Below, piece by piece: positions 35,501 through 46,044 of a DNA stretch of 64,000 nt. The translations under genes and the position numbers were made by a program. How positions within the stretch are numbered: position 1 is the first letter of the stretch; each line of letters starts with the position of its first letter. The notes below the pieces were generated by a model, which ran no database searches, had not been told where the DNA came from, and saw only the letters and a program-made list of their open reading frames with translations. Source of the stretch: Glandiceps talaboti (lineage: Eukaryota > Hemichordata > Enteropneusta > Spengelidae); NCBI RefSeq assembly GCF_964340395.1, contig NC_135558.1, positions 8,092,001 through 8,156,000 of the forward strand, in the 5' to 3' direction.

Positions 35501-37380
35501 TGGTCAGAATACTTCCTCTGTGATACTTTGATGAAATATTTAAACATTGTTGGGAAAGAAAACAGACATGCATGAAGGTCAAGAAGACAGAATTTCTTGT
35601 CTTTTTGTTTTTAAAAAAAATGTTTAGGGTCGGAAGCTTAAAATAGGGTCGGTCGGGTTATTGGAAACACACAATTGTTTTTATTTAGCCTTGCAGGTAA
35701 TACTATATTATAACAATATTAGTCCACATAGTATACCTGTATGGTGTACCTTTGACTGGTTGATTAAGAAATTCTGGACCATAATGACCATTGACCCTTG
35801 GCGACCTCATTTATAGTATAATGCATTCATGTTGTACACTTTGGGGACAAAGTTAACTGGAAATAAAAGTTCTTACAATCTTTTCAAACTTTGCTATACA
35901 GAAGCTTAACTTTTGATTCTTTTGAAACAATAAAAGACAGTTGGGTCCACTCTCTTGTTTTCAAGGAAATCGACAACCGTTATTTTCCCATAGAGTTAAC
36001 ATAGTATTTGGTGGCCATATTGGAAATCTAAAATGACTTATTTTTTGCTATTTTTTAAAATTTTGTCCAATGCCTCCTGATTTGTTTTCATGATTTTAAT
36101 TGGGTTTGAGTTCTCTTGAACAAAGTAACAGCAAAAGTTTAAACAGTGTAGTTCTAAGATGCATTTCACATATATAGGTCAGTAAATGAGAGTTTCATAA
36201 AACCATACAAGTGCACTAACTTTATGTTGACATATTAGCTCTGGGCTGAAAAAAATACAGCACATTCCAAGATTATTGTTTTGGGATCATTCTATACAGT
36301 TGTAATGGTAATAATCAACTTGGGAGCATTTAGATAATGATTTGTTCTTTATATTGCAAATTTTTCATGTTCTTGGGTGGGTGGAGGTTACTAGTAGTCA
36401 TATACTATATAGTATACTATGGGTATGTGCATATGTACTTCGGTTTTGTACCAAATATAATTGACCACCCCTTTTCACTCATGTAGATTTTCTAAGCATT
36501 ATGTAGAGGTTTGATCCCCCCTCCCTCTGTGATTACTTAATACAACTTTTGACCTCACATATTTGACAATGTAGTTACACTGATTTTCAAATTTTTCCGA
36601 GACTGTTGCATCCTATTTTTCTCGTTGAATTTATACATTAAATGTCTAGTTTTAGGCTGAAATGCAGATTTTTTTGTAGAATTCGTGCTTGTAAAGTTGT
36701 AATTTGAATCTGCCTGGATACCTACATGTACACATGGTGTAGTACGTTGTTTGTAAATTGTACATGTTTTGTATACAGATCTGACGAACAAAATATTTAA
36801 ATCGCAAAGCGAAAGTTTGCATAACTTGGTGCCGAAGTTTGTTAAATCACAATGTCATTACCGTTCCCTACATTTTGTAACAGCTGCTACAGTTTTGACC
36901 TACTAAAATCACAACATTAGATCGATGTTCTATGTACATTATTAAACATTTATTGATGTTCGACAAACTTCCGCACAAAAAAAATCTGTGCAAACTTTCG
37001 TGATGCGTTGATTTCGTTCGTGAGGGTTTATTGTGCAAATATGCCTCGATTTAAACCATGGAGGTATAAGTTTACACAAGGAAAAGAATTATCCTGTGGA
37101 TATAAAGCTGACATAACCTGTATCGACAATCGTGCCAATGGGACAACGGCATGTCGCAACGTTACATTGTAAATTTGTAGGCCACTGACCGTGCAGACAT
37201 AGGGAATTTTTCCATCACGATTGAGAAAATATGCCAGGCATGCTATCAAATTCAGATTGATTTGACACTTACCTCCCCAAAAGCCTTTTTATTTTTATCA
37301 TTTTGTTGTCGAGAAGTCAGTTTGTGCATATCATCCGAGCTGACATTTTTCGAAATAGAGCGTTTCCCTTTGTGCGCCAT
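23545..37380 (-). CDS. DAXX: DAXX (death domain-associated protein), histone H3.3 chaperone, 4 exons, 1,203 aa
   Basis: Nuclear H3.3-H4 chaperone and SUMO-dependent corepressor, partner of ATRX in vertebrates. Exons (minus): 37380-37273, 35170-32425, 25910-25398, 23789-23545; phases close. The ATG at 37,380 has an A at -3 and G at +4. Residues about 37-107 match the N-terminal helical bundle (YVHIHEVCNLLKAYKAKK). Residues about 290-465 are a 13-residue repeat array. An NLS-like SRKRPRE and KKPKK precede the histone-binding domain (about 705-905; includes GTRFQEINKKIERFVNKHG and KLKPRHINELAIESFRTVGD). An acidic run follows, then a Ser/SPQR-rich exon 3. The C-terminus VIVISDSDD is a SUMO-interacting motif like the vertebrate one. 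It is much longer than human DAXX (about 740 aa), mainly because of the acidic repeat region. The N-terminal SIM of human DAXX is absent. The gene is divergent with the amidohydrolase gene. Confidence 0.93.
23838..24178 (-). mobile_element. tRNA-derived SINE in DAXX intron 3
   Basis: On the minus strand it begins with an A-box-like TGGCCAGCTAGG and a B-box-like GGTTTGAGCCCC. It ends with GTAAAGTGCTTTGAACAC, a CTATATAAA block and an (ATT)n tail. This order is typical of tRNA-derived SINEs with a LINE-related 3' tail. Confidence 0.65.
24179..25254. other. DAXX intron 3, remainder
   Basis: Contains a G-run near 24,298 and otherwise unrecognised sequence; no exon seen. Confidence 0.4.
25255..25384. 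repeat. Dispersed repeat, copy near DAXX exon 3
   Basis: Shares with 45,905-46,025 blocks such as GAGGGC-CTAG, AACC(T/C)CC(C)AAA-GT and CAGATCCAAG-TCTTACA. An old dispersed element; ends 13 bases from the exon 3 donor. Confidence 0.55.
26800..26935 (+). repeat. Two-copy tandem repeat, 79-base period
   Basis: The block GCCACTGATGCACACA, then AGAAGCACCAACATTTGATG, recurs 79 bases later with substitutions. Confidence 0.75.
27092..28550 (+). repeat. Minisatellite, about 26 units of 55-60 bases
   Basis: Each unit reads approximately CGACACTAGTTTCACTGTGT, ATGAAACCCCACATGACCTA, AACCCTAATGTACACT. Units at 28,040-28,440 are nearly identical (recently homogenised); those at the edges are more diverged. 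Located in DAXX intron 2. Small ORFs across it are not genes. Confidence 0.95.
28669..28977. mobile_element. MITE family AGTGGCCATAT, copy 1
   Basis: Starts AGTGGCCATATGGAGGAAGA and ends with the inverted ATATGGCCACT. The subterminal blocks AATCCT and AGGAAGCCA are also inverted. Same family as 40,660-41,003 (shared AAAACAATTTTATCATGGCT). Confidence 0.8.
29567..29730 (+). repeat. Tandem repeat, about 4 units of 40-50 bases
   Basis: The unit contains ACTACTACATACTGGCTTTA followed by TATTCAT. In DAXX intron 2. Confidence 0.85.
30177..30530 (+). mobile_element. Dispersed element, compact full-length-looking copy
   Basis: The left end CCAGATTTAAACTGAATGCC is followed by TTCCGTAA and matches 1950 and 3517. 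The right half with the CAGA tail and the end CCTTACGGAAGGTAA matches 4265-4510. This copy links the two pieces seen separately at 2-4.5 kb into one family. Confidence 0.7.
33884..34414 (-). repeat. DAXX: Coding tandem repeat in DAXX exon 2 (39-base unit)
   Basis: About 13-14 in-frame 13-residue units of the form NETSDV(N/I)(D/E)(V/A)K(D/E)ST. Three central units carry VIDV, spaced exactly 26 residues apart, so a 78-base dimer is the higher-order unit. A fourth, distal unit has VIVL. Unit edges diverge outward. The long plus-strand ORF over it is only the antisense shadow. Confidence 0.9.
35171..37272. other. DAXX: DAXX intron 1
   Basis: Phase-0 intron of 2.1 kb. Contains only AT-rich unrecognised sequence and a short imperfect palindrome near 36,395. 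Confidence 0.6.
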
Positions 37381-38017
37381 TTTTCCCACCATCAGCGCTA
37401 CAATAATAGCTTCCTTATTCGTAAAACAAAAGAACACTCTTTTAAAAATTTAGTATGTATATACATGATCACACTAAAATTCTTACTTTACATTTTAATA
37501 ATCAAATTTGTTATTTTTTGACAATAAAAACATATTTCTAGGGGTACATTGCTAGTATTTAAAGCGAATAAGTTACTTGTTATAACTTACTCTTTTTCTA
37601 TTATTAATCAGAAACGCCACCGGTGTTTCAATGTGTTTCCGGGGTAGCTTTTAAATGGTGTAAAAAGTGGGAGGGACAATATGTAGCAGTTGTATGGCAT
37701 GTATGGAGTGTGATCACCGGTCAATTACTAGGATATCAATATTACTTACTAGTAGTTTGTTTGACCATAGATCTGATGTTGGAGAGAGACTCTCCCGGCT
37801 CTCGCACCCTGCATGCACCCCCTCCCAACTTGATATGTGTCCCTTCCTATCATCCCATTTTATAAAAAAGGTTGCCCTCTCTTGAACTCCAAAACATCGA
37901 CGCACCCCAAGGCCTTGTGTAGTTTTTGTTACAAAAGAAACTGGTGGCAGGGGACCTGAGTCTCAGTGTTAATATAGACCTCAAACCAAACTCAACAAAT
38001 AATGAAATTAGTCACGG
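37381..38017. promoter_or_regulatory. Divergent promoter interval of DAXX and amidohydrolase
   Basis: The two start codons lie about 1.2 kb apart head to head. The interval from 37,381 to 38,572 should contain both promoters. No TATA box or other defined site could be assigned. The fold-back element at 38,018-38,214 lies within it. Confidence 0.4.
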
Positions 38018-38214
38018 TAAATGACCCTAGCTGCAATAATTGTAGCGTCTTGTTGCGGTTTTGTGGGTTTTTTCGTCTGTTTTGGTGACTTTTTAAGTTT
38101 TTGTGTTTAACCCGCACCTAGTTAAACACAAAAACTTAAAAAGTCACCAAAACAGACGAAAAAACCCACAAAACCGCAACAAGACGCTACAATTATTGCA
38201 GCTATAAATGACCC
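38018..38214. mobile_element. Perfect fold-back element with 10-base target-site duplication
   Basis: The arms 38,028-38,109 and 38,123-38,204 are identical in inverted orientation over all 82 bases, separated by a 13-base loop. The whole is flanked by TAAATGACCC at 38,018-38,027 and 38,205-38,214. Ends read TAGCTGCAATAAT inward. The element has no coding capacity. Perfect arms and duplication indicate recent insertion. A 9-10 base duplication with very long inverted repeats fits Mutator-like/Foldback non-autonomous elements. Confidence 0.88.
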
Positions 38215-38572
38215 TGACATGTGAGATCATCCCCGATTTGGCCCTCCCTCGAGAAACTGAAGGCCCTAACTTTAGCGCAAGCACGTACGCTCAACGGGTC
38301 CACTGTACTAGCGAAGATCTTTATGATAACATGATTAAGCAACTTCAGTAGGACCTATGGGGGACCCATTGCATTGCACTGAGGCTGTTGTGGTGGAAAT
38401 ATGAATTTATTTATGATCGGACCTGATTCGTGAAGTGTCTTGTATACGTGCATAATCGACCTGTGGACATCGATATCTCAACTGTGAACGTTTTTCACAG
38501 TGACCTTGCGGGTTTCTACCGTTTTGTTTAGATTTGTATGTCATTGATACATTGTCAGTGGAACATTCGACA

Positions 38573-38808
38573 ATGGAGTCAACAGCTGTCGTCGACACCC
38601 ATTGCCGTAAGTTGACTTATTTTTTTCATGACTGCTAAATTTGGGCGAAAAAGTGTAGTCGTGTATAACGTATACAAGTGCATATCGGCGTTATCGCGTG
38701 TATTAGGTACATCTTTGTTATTACGACGAACGTATAAAAGTCAAGGGGGCGGTTCCATTTGGCTACCCAATGTTTTATTAATCATTTACATATCAGTGTT
38801 TATCACTC

Positions 38809-38839
<31 letters not shown>

Positions 38840-41800
38840 ACACTTTATTTTAGCCGTTTAGAAAATTTTACATTTCTAATTTGGTATTTAAACAAAATAA
38901 AGTTAATAATGATCTATGAAATATAAATATTAAAGTATACAGTAGTTCTAGTGTGTGTCTATTGACTACATGTATCATCCAGGTATATGTAGAGAGCGGT
39001 TATAATATCCTTATGTTTTGATTGTAGTATATATCTAAATTGCTCTCCTCTATCTAAGTTTATAAAGTTTGAGTTGAGGGTAGTGATAATACTAAACATT
39101 TTTTCTCTTTGTTTTGTATATAATTTACAATGAATTAGATGATGTCTTTCATCTTCTATTTCTTTACAATGTGTACATAGTCTGTCTTCTACTGGTGTTT
39201 TTGGTTTTGTATATCTACCCTTCTCAATAGCAAGTTGATGGCAACTTAATCTAAATTTGGCTATTGTTTTGATGTGTTGTTTATTGTTCATTACTTTAAT
39301 GTATTCTTCTTGTTCCAGGGAATTTTTGAAGTTGTTGTATGTACGTAACTTAGAGTTTTCCCTTTTGTTATTTTCATTCCATTGATTGATATAATATTGT
39401 CTAATTGAGTTGTATAGTTCTTGTTTTGTTAAATTGTTGATATTCTTGCTGTTATATAATTGTATATTGTGTTCAAAGGTAGTTAGCCATGAACCTGTGT
39501 AATCATTGTTCTCCATGTCATTCATTGCATAATAGGCTAAGTTGTTATTGTCTAATGTCTTGAGGTATTTGTAATAGTTTATTGCTGAGTAGTAAATTCT
39601 ACTAATCAGTGGTTCTCTCCCAAGTTCCATTCTGCATCCTATTTTGCTCACTCTGTTGCTGACATTTAATATTTGGCGACAAAAACGTAGATGGAATTTT
39701 TCTGTCTCTGTTTTGTCCCAAGTTGTTTGATTTTGGAGAACACCCCATATTTCGCCAGCATATGTCAGGATAGGTAGCTGTGTTGTATTCATGAGTTTTT
39801 CCTTTATCTTAGTACTGTTTATCTTTGTCGAATATATCTGTGACTAGATGTGAATCAATTATTGAGGACAAGAGTCTGCCAGCTCCCGAAAAAAATAATA
39901 CAGAGATCTCGAGAAGTCGTGGGCTGTCGTAGGGACAATGTGCATGCAGTCAAGATTCATGTCATCAGGACCGGGTCATTTATTTTTATCACAGTTGACC
40001 TTAAATATCAGCATAAACTGTTAAACAGTGTTGTTATGGCGTGACGTCAATTTTACCGCAATCGCTTGTCTCGGCAGTCTTTATATTTGTCAAGAGAAAG
40101 TGATTAGGGCAGACATGCCTGTTGTCACCAATGTAGGTATTCCCATAAACCCTTGCAGGAAATCCTCAAAATAGCCAAGAAATGTCAAGTACACTGTGTA
40201 CGTAGTATACTAGTATAGGGCTTCAAATCTACATTTTGACGGTAGGATAGGGAGGTGGTAGTTTGTCACCAAGCTGATAGCAGTACATCCATACAAGTGT
40301 ACTGATTGAAGAGAGAGCTAAGTCTGGCTGGTAGACTTTTTCTTTCATTTTACTTCATAGATTTTTGGGATCTGCAAAAGTTCAACTATGTATGGCCCTC
40401 ATCTGAACAACCGCCCTTGTTTCAGAATTTCCTTCCAAATGATTTTGAGGAAGAAACAATAGAAGACCCAGTGAAAAATGTCATCTTCGTCCAAGTTGTC
40501 AACAATACATTGAATGAAAATTGTAAGTACTGATATATTATTATGATATCTTTTGTTGCCCCTTATACAATCTAAATGAAATAAATGATTTGTGTATTTT
40601 AAATGATTTTATTAAAAAATGTTTCAGGACAATAGTGCTGCCTGTCAATTAAATCTTAAAGTGGCCATATGGATGAGGATTGGATATTTATTTGGGATTT
40701 TTGATTTATAAAACAATTTTATCATGGCTTCCAACTTGAAATGTCAATGTAAAACAACATTGCTAAATAAAGTCTGTGTTTGAAACTCAATACATTGCAA
40801 CAAGCTAAAAAATGTGTAAAAGTTTGTTCTTGTACATACAATAACAAACATTTTACATATTTATTAATCTTCTGCATTTATTGATTTACAAAAAAGGACT
40901 TGCCATTATGTTGTTTCACATTTATTTTACAAGTAGGACGCCATGATAAAATTGTTTTATTAATTGAAAACAAAAATACCCAATCCTCAACCATATGGTT
41001 ACTATATTAAATTGGAAACCAGCCAGTTCAAACATTTTTTTTTCTCAAAATTAAATCTGTTTTTCCAAAACTCATTTTACAGTCAGAATTGTCTCCAAAT
41101 TATCCCGATTGGGATACTTAGGGTGACACTATTTTTTTTTCTGTTTCTCATTACCCGCCTGACCCAAAGTTTCAGCTCTGACAACAAAATAATTTTTTTT
41201 TCACCCGCCTCTAATATATCTGTGGAACAGTGCCCTCTCTGGCAAGAAATAAGCGAGTGTCTGGACTGTTGATGTCATCTACAACCATGGTGACGGCAAT
41301 GACACTTGTTCACAAACAGAGCATTTCTCTCATGATGGAAGTTATTTAAGTAGGGGAGGGTTTTAGAGGAGAAGCAATTGGAAAGGACTTGTTACCAGGA
41401 ATCAAACAAAGAAGATAAAGAGGTGGAAAAAGAAAAGCAGAGAAACATGAAGAAAATTATATTTTTTCCGATTTTTAAAAAAATCTACCAACCGACCCAT
41501 ACTTGCTATGAAAAAGTAATGAGAAACAAACAAACAATAGGGGTCACCCTTATCCAAATCAAGATGAAAACATACAATGCACTTTCTGTCGGGCTTTCTG
41601 TATCCCAATCAGAGGGGGGGGGGGGGGGGGAGAGAATAAACAAATTTTGTGACAGGTACTATTGGTTTATAAATTATCTCGATTGGGGATAAATGGATAA
41701 AATTATTTCAGATAAAACACTGAACAAATGCATGTACTGAAAAATTGCCATGAAAAACCTATGTCAGACCCCTGGCCTTTTTGTATGTATATATATACCT

Positions 41801-44800
41801 GTAAATTTCCACCTGCACTATATCGTTGTTACATGCCGCAGGTGTTCAAAGGTCATTTATCCTATTACTGTGGGATACAAAAATATCTAAATCCGGATAA
41901 TTATCCTGATCAGGGATCAGGGAATAACCCGTCTGCATGTTTTATGAATAGCAATGGTGTATCGTTGTTGCATAATCACAATTCTTTACTCCATCCTTTC
42001 AACTTTTTATAATTCAGATTGGATTTTCGAACTCGCAAAGAAGTTTAAATCAATCATTGGTGTAGTTGGCTGGGTGGATTTAACACAACCTGATAAGGTA
42101 TAGTATCAGACATATTTACTTTGCAATAAAACACAACATGTTGGTTTGTAGAAAAGGAAACATGCAGTTGTATTTATCAAAAACATTGTTTTTCTTTCTC
42201 AGGAATCATGTTTTGCAGTAGTTCTGAACTTAGAACGCAAAATTATCTACATAGCATGACATATAATGTACATCATTGAACTGTGAATATTAACAGTTGC
42301 AGAAGGCCCAGTGATTTACACACTTGACACTGTAATATTTATATGACAGTGATATGAATTCAACACTTCAGGCCAATTTTACTTACATATGTGAATTCTG
42401 GTATGTTTTAACGTTTTTATAGTTACAAGCTGTTATAAGTGAACTTAAAGAAAATCCATTATTGGTTGGATTCCGACACATCACTGAATTAGAAGCATCT
42501 GATTGGCTGGCCCGAGATGATGTCCATAAAAGTCTATCCATCATTCAAGATAATGGATTGACCTTTGACCTTCTTGTCAGGTAGTACTGGTAGTTTTCTG
42601 TGATGTATTTAAACAATGATAGCCTTTGTTTTGTTTAAAGTTCAAGAGGTGTGTAGTCTAATGTAGTTTTTTCCCATGATGCCTCACTCAGTGTACAGCA
42701 GGCCTCTCGTCTTGGCCCGAGTTGCAAGTTTTGATACCATTATTTTAAGAAAGGTCGCAAGATGTCACTGAGATTAGTGAAAATGACTTTTCTTGGTCCC
42801 CTAAGAATATTAAAGTAAAAACTGCCTCACCTCAGTTCTCCTTTAAATGTCGATACAGAACAAGTTATGCAGTAGGTATTATGGAAAGGGTTCACCTGTT
42901 ACTTCTCATGATAACTGTACCAAAAAGCACATATGTATAATGATCCAACCAAACCACAATAACGCACCAAAACCTGCAAATTTATGCTTTTCTATTGTTT
43001 GATTTATTTTTCTGAACTTGAAAATTCATATTCATCCTACAAGTATTAAACAGCAATCTGTGCATTTTCAGACCCTCATTCTCAATTTAAGTCCTTTAAT
43101 ATGTATCACGAATTGCCAGCAAGTTTTCATAATAGGGAACTTGTAATCCAGACTAAGCATGCTCAGACGACAAAGGAGTATGGGATTATCTGTGGTTATC
43201 GTAATACCTAATCTGGAGCTACTGATAAAAAAACCTCCCACAGTACTCAGGGTGAACTATGATTTGACCATTCGTGTTTGCAAACAATGTAACGGTATTG
43301 TTTACAATACCAATTTATTAGTATTTATTATCATTTCCCATGATGCAACATTCAACATGGCAGGTTTGCAAGTTCCCTATTGAAATTGGTTGTGTGTCTT
43401 ATTTGCCAATAGTACCCAAATTGCAATCTGTTTATTTTCAGACCACCGTTTACAAGTCCTTATGTATCACAAATTGCCAGTAAGTTTCCAAGATTAAAAT
43501 TAATCGTGGATCATATTGGTAAACCAAATATTAAAGAAGGTAACGTTGATGATGATGATGATGATAAGCATAGCATCTATGAATGGAAACGTGACATAAC
43601 AGAGGCTGCTAAATATCCTAATGTATACTGTAAACTGTAAGTATTTATTTTAATCAAATGAACATGTTGTAAATCACAAGTACCTTTCTATCTAGCAGTT
43701 AATTTATTCATAAAATATGCAAATGATTTAAAGCTGCAGTAGCTGTAACTGGTACATTTTTTCCAAACTGACATGACTTACTCATAATATCATACACCAT
43801 AAACAGTATCATCTGTGGCCAAATGTATTTGTCCAGCTTTATACAATATCATCCAAATAAATCCAATCAAACCATGACAGTCACAAACCATTAGCGGTCC
43901 AAGTGCAACAAACCCGCGGGCTTGCCTGGCAAAAACGGGTGTCATAAAAGTTGTTTGCATCTCTAAAGCTGTTTGTAGCGTTACTTATAATAGCCTAATA
44001 AATTGATAACAACTGATATAAGACGGAGATAAGGTTTGCCTCAATTGCAGTCCATGCAGACGGCCAAATAGAGGTTTTACAGCTGTTTACTTGTGTTATG
44101 TAAGAGCCCATCATCACATGTGTAAATATTGGTACTCTTTGATAACAAGTCCACTTGCTTGGCTAATGGCTTGTCCCAGTAATGCTGATTTTTGGATTCG
44201 GACCCACAAACCAGCACTCCAGTGTGATCATGATTTCAACCTGTTGCTGTAATATTTGTAGATACTATCGACTCTTGATTAGCTTATACAAAGTCTTAAC
44301 AGCATTGGAACAATTTTCAGTAAAATATCGTTGGTTGTCTGATTGAAAAAAAAATCATACCCCAGTTACAACTAGTACAGCTTTCAAGGCTCATGATTGA
44401 TTGTCTGTATAAGTAATTAATATAGTTTTTTTGTTAATTTTTAATTACAATGTGGATAAATTTGTTAAAAAGTTGATAAAATCAATCCCTTTCACTCCTG
44501 TAGAGACAAGATTGAATGTTTGAAGCAACTCTATTATTTTAATTACAAATTACATGAAATATTGTATTCTTGCTACACATAGATCTGGTATGGTTACAGA
44601 AGCAGATTTGAATAAGTGGAAACCAAATGACTTAAAGCCTTTTGTACAGGTACGAAACAATATGTATATTACTACAAAGTTTAACAGTTCATATATTTTC
44701 TCTAGATTCTATTTTTCATAATCACTGTACACTAGTATATGGGTTTACTTTGCACTTTGTGGTTTAGAGATATATATTTTCCAGCATTAGTCCAAAATGG

Positions 44801-45466
44801 GGATGTAGATTTGGGAAAGTGTCATCTAGCCCTGGTCCTTTATCCATAGCAGAATGGAATGCACTTTGTGTACTGAATTATGGCAAGAAGATGTACATGA
44901 TTGTGTATGTTCAGTAGTGTTTTATCAAATTAAAGTTGTTTTTAGTAAATTACGCACAACCTTACTAAATCTTAAACACTGAAAGGTAATAACAAGCTAT
45001 TCTGAAATCTTGATGGATGTTACTCCCATGATTTTTTGCAGTTTTGTGTGCAACATTTTGTTGTAGTGAGATGTTCCATGTAGTAACTTACATCAAAGAC
45101 ACGTTTTTCTAACAGACAGTCAGAAATCACAAAGCCTTAATACTTGCTATAAGACTTTAACTATCACAACCAGAAATAACAAAACCCAAAACACCATAAA
45201 GCCCAGAACAATCTCTTCATCTGTCTGAAAGCTTGATAAAATTTATTCCCTTATTTCTCTTGCAGTTTTGTCTGCAACATTTTGGTGCAGAGAGATGTAT
45301 GTTTGGTAGTGACTACCCTGTGTACAAGATGGCCGACGCAACCTACTCTCAAGTATACAAGACATTGGATGAGTGCCTAGATGGTTGTACAGTCGAACAA
45401 AAACGTGGAATATTTCAACGTAATGCACTCAAAATTTATGGCATCAAAGTACCCTTGAATGAATGA
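38573..45466 (+). CDS. Amidohydrolase (COG3618-like sugar-lactonase family), 7 exons, 298 aa
   Basis: Predicted TIM-barrel metal hydrolase of the amidohydrolase-2 group that includes L-rhamnono/L-fucono-lactonases; actual substrate unknown, probably cytosolic. Exons: 38573-38606, 40361-40522, 42018-42097, 42423-42580, 43442-43636, 44583-44649, 45266-45466; phases close to 299 codons including stop. The small first exon encodes MESTAVVDTHC and, with exon 2, completes the metal-binding HxH (H10, H12: DTHCHFWDL). Further landmarks are VGFRH (H111), VDHIGKP (D168-H169) and FGSDYP (D248). A GAT microsatellite in exon 5 encodes a run of seven Asp (NVDDDDDDDK), probably a surface loop. No signal peptide. 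Introns carry a LINE fragment and a MITE. Divergent neighbour of DAXX. The last exon has decayed copies on both sides. Confidence 0.92.
38811..39792 (-). pseudogene. 5'-truncated LINE (non-LTR retrotransposon) 3' end
   Basis: A 277-codon frame (39,792-38,959) looks like the C-terminal end of a LINE polyprotein. After LPILTYAGEIWG comes a region ending in a Cys/His motif CTHCKEIEDERHHLIHC, typical of the part following the reverse transcriptase domain. The catalytic reverse transcriptase and endonuclease are absent. On the minus strand the element ends with AATAAAG and an (ATCTT)n pentamer tail (38,811-38,840). Antisense in intron 1 of the amidohydrolase gene. The frame is intact over its length, suggesting a fairly young insertion. 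Confidence 0.75.
39793..40360. other. Rest of amidohydrolase intron 1
   Basis: A continuation of the LINE insertion may extend to about 39,870. Otherwise nothing recognised before the acceptor CTTCATAG. Confidence 0.5.
40660..41003. mobile_element. MITE family AGTGGCCATAT, copy 2
   Basis: Starts AGTGGCCATATGGATGAGGA and ends with the inverted ATATGGTTACT. Terminal inverted repeats are about 90 bases, including TAAAACAATTTTATCATGGC on both sides. In intron 2 of the amidohydrolase gene; same family as 28,669-28,977. Confidence 0.85.
45001..45090 (+). pseudogene. Degenerate copy of amidohydrolase exon 7 start
   Basis: Resembles 45,221-45,312 including the polypyrimidine tract, TTGCAG acceptor and the first codons (TTTTGTGTGCAACATTTTG), but hits a stop codon after 13 codons. 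Lies 220 bases upstream of the real exon. Confidence 0.7.
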
Positions 45467-45533
45467 ATGAATGAATGAATGAATAACTAAAACTTCATGA
45501 TCTATTCAAAATGATCATTTTTTCCCTAATTTG

Positions 45534-45644
45534 TACAAGAATCGGACGAGTGTCTGGGTGACACTGATGAAGAAAAACATGGTATCGCTTTACAGAATAC
45601 AGTCAAGTTTTATAAATATCAATTTTGAATGAATGAATATATAC
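45534..45644 (+). pseudogene. Degenerate copy of amidohydrolase exon 7 end
   Basis: Resembles 45,353-45,470. The translated frame keeps a DECLGDTDEEKHGI-like segment and ends TTTTGAATGAATGAAT, matching the real 3' end where TTGAATGAATGAAT contains the stop codon. The Asn-Ala-Leu-Lys-Ile-Tyr motif is eroded. Lies about 70 bases after the true stop. Confidence 0.7.
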
Positions 45645-45827
45645 GATGTCGTGGTATATTGATAATGCAGAGGTTTTTAAAAATCCTAAGGAAAGTTTAT
45701 CTTTAAGAAAACACACCAAAATATGTAATGCTAGAGTTGGGAATGAACTTTTAAAAATATTTCACACATTCCATTTAAAAAAAATTTAAATCATAGTAAT
45801 CATATTTTCAAAAAAGTTTAATCTACC

Positions 45828-45833
45828 AATAAA
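45828..45833 (+). terminator. Candidate amidohydrolase poly(A) signal
   Basis: First AATAAA downstream of the stop codon (3' UTR of about 370 bases). A second is at 46,039. Confidence 0.4.
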
Positions 45834-45904
45834 TGAGGAAATGCACTTAAAATTTGAAAAAAAATATCAGTGTTACATTTAGCTTAGCTGCTAGACCCTC
45901 TTGC

Positions 45905-46025
45905 TATCCTGCTTCGAAGGTTGCCACAGAGGGCGCTAGCTGCACCTGGACAGAGGCGCAATCATGGCCATTCAGGCTTATTTGGTAACCTCCCAAAGTA
46001 CAGATCCAAGATCTTACAAAACTAG
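45905..46025. repeat. Dispersed repeat, copy downstream of amidohydrolase
   Basis: Related to 25,255-25,384 (GAGGGCGCTAG and CAGATCCAAGATCTTACA blocks). Confidence 0.55.
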
Positions 46026-46044
46026 GTGATATTGAAATAATAAA

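Noticed and set aside
37381-37437. Upstream in-frame Met codons of DAXX exon 1
   Set aside because: The ATG at 37,380 has the best initiation context, and the longer N-terminus shows no similarity to DAXX.
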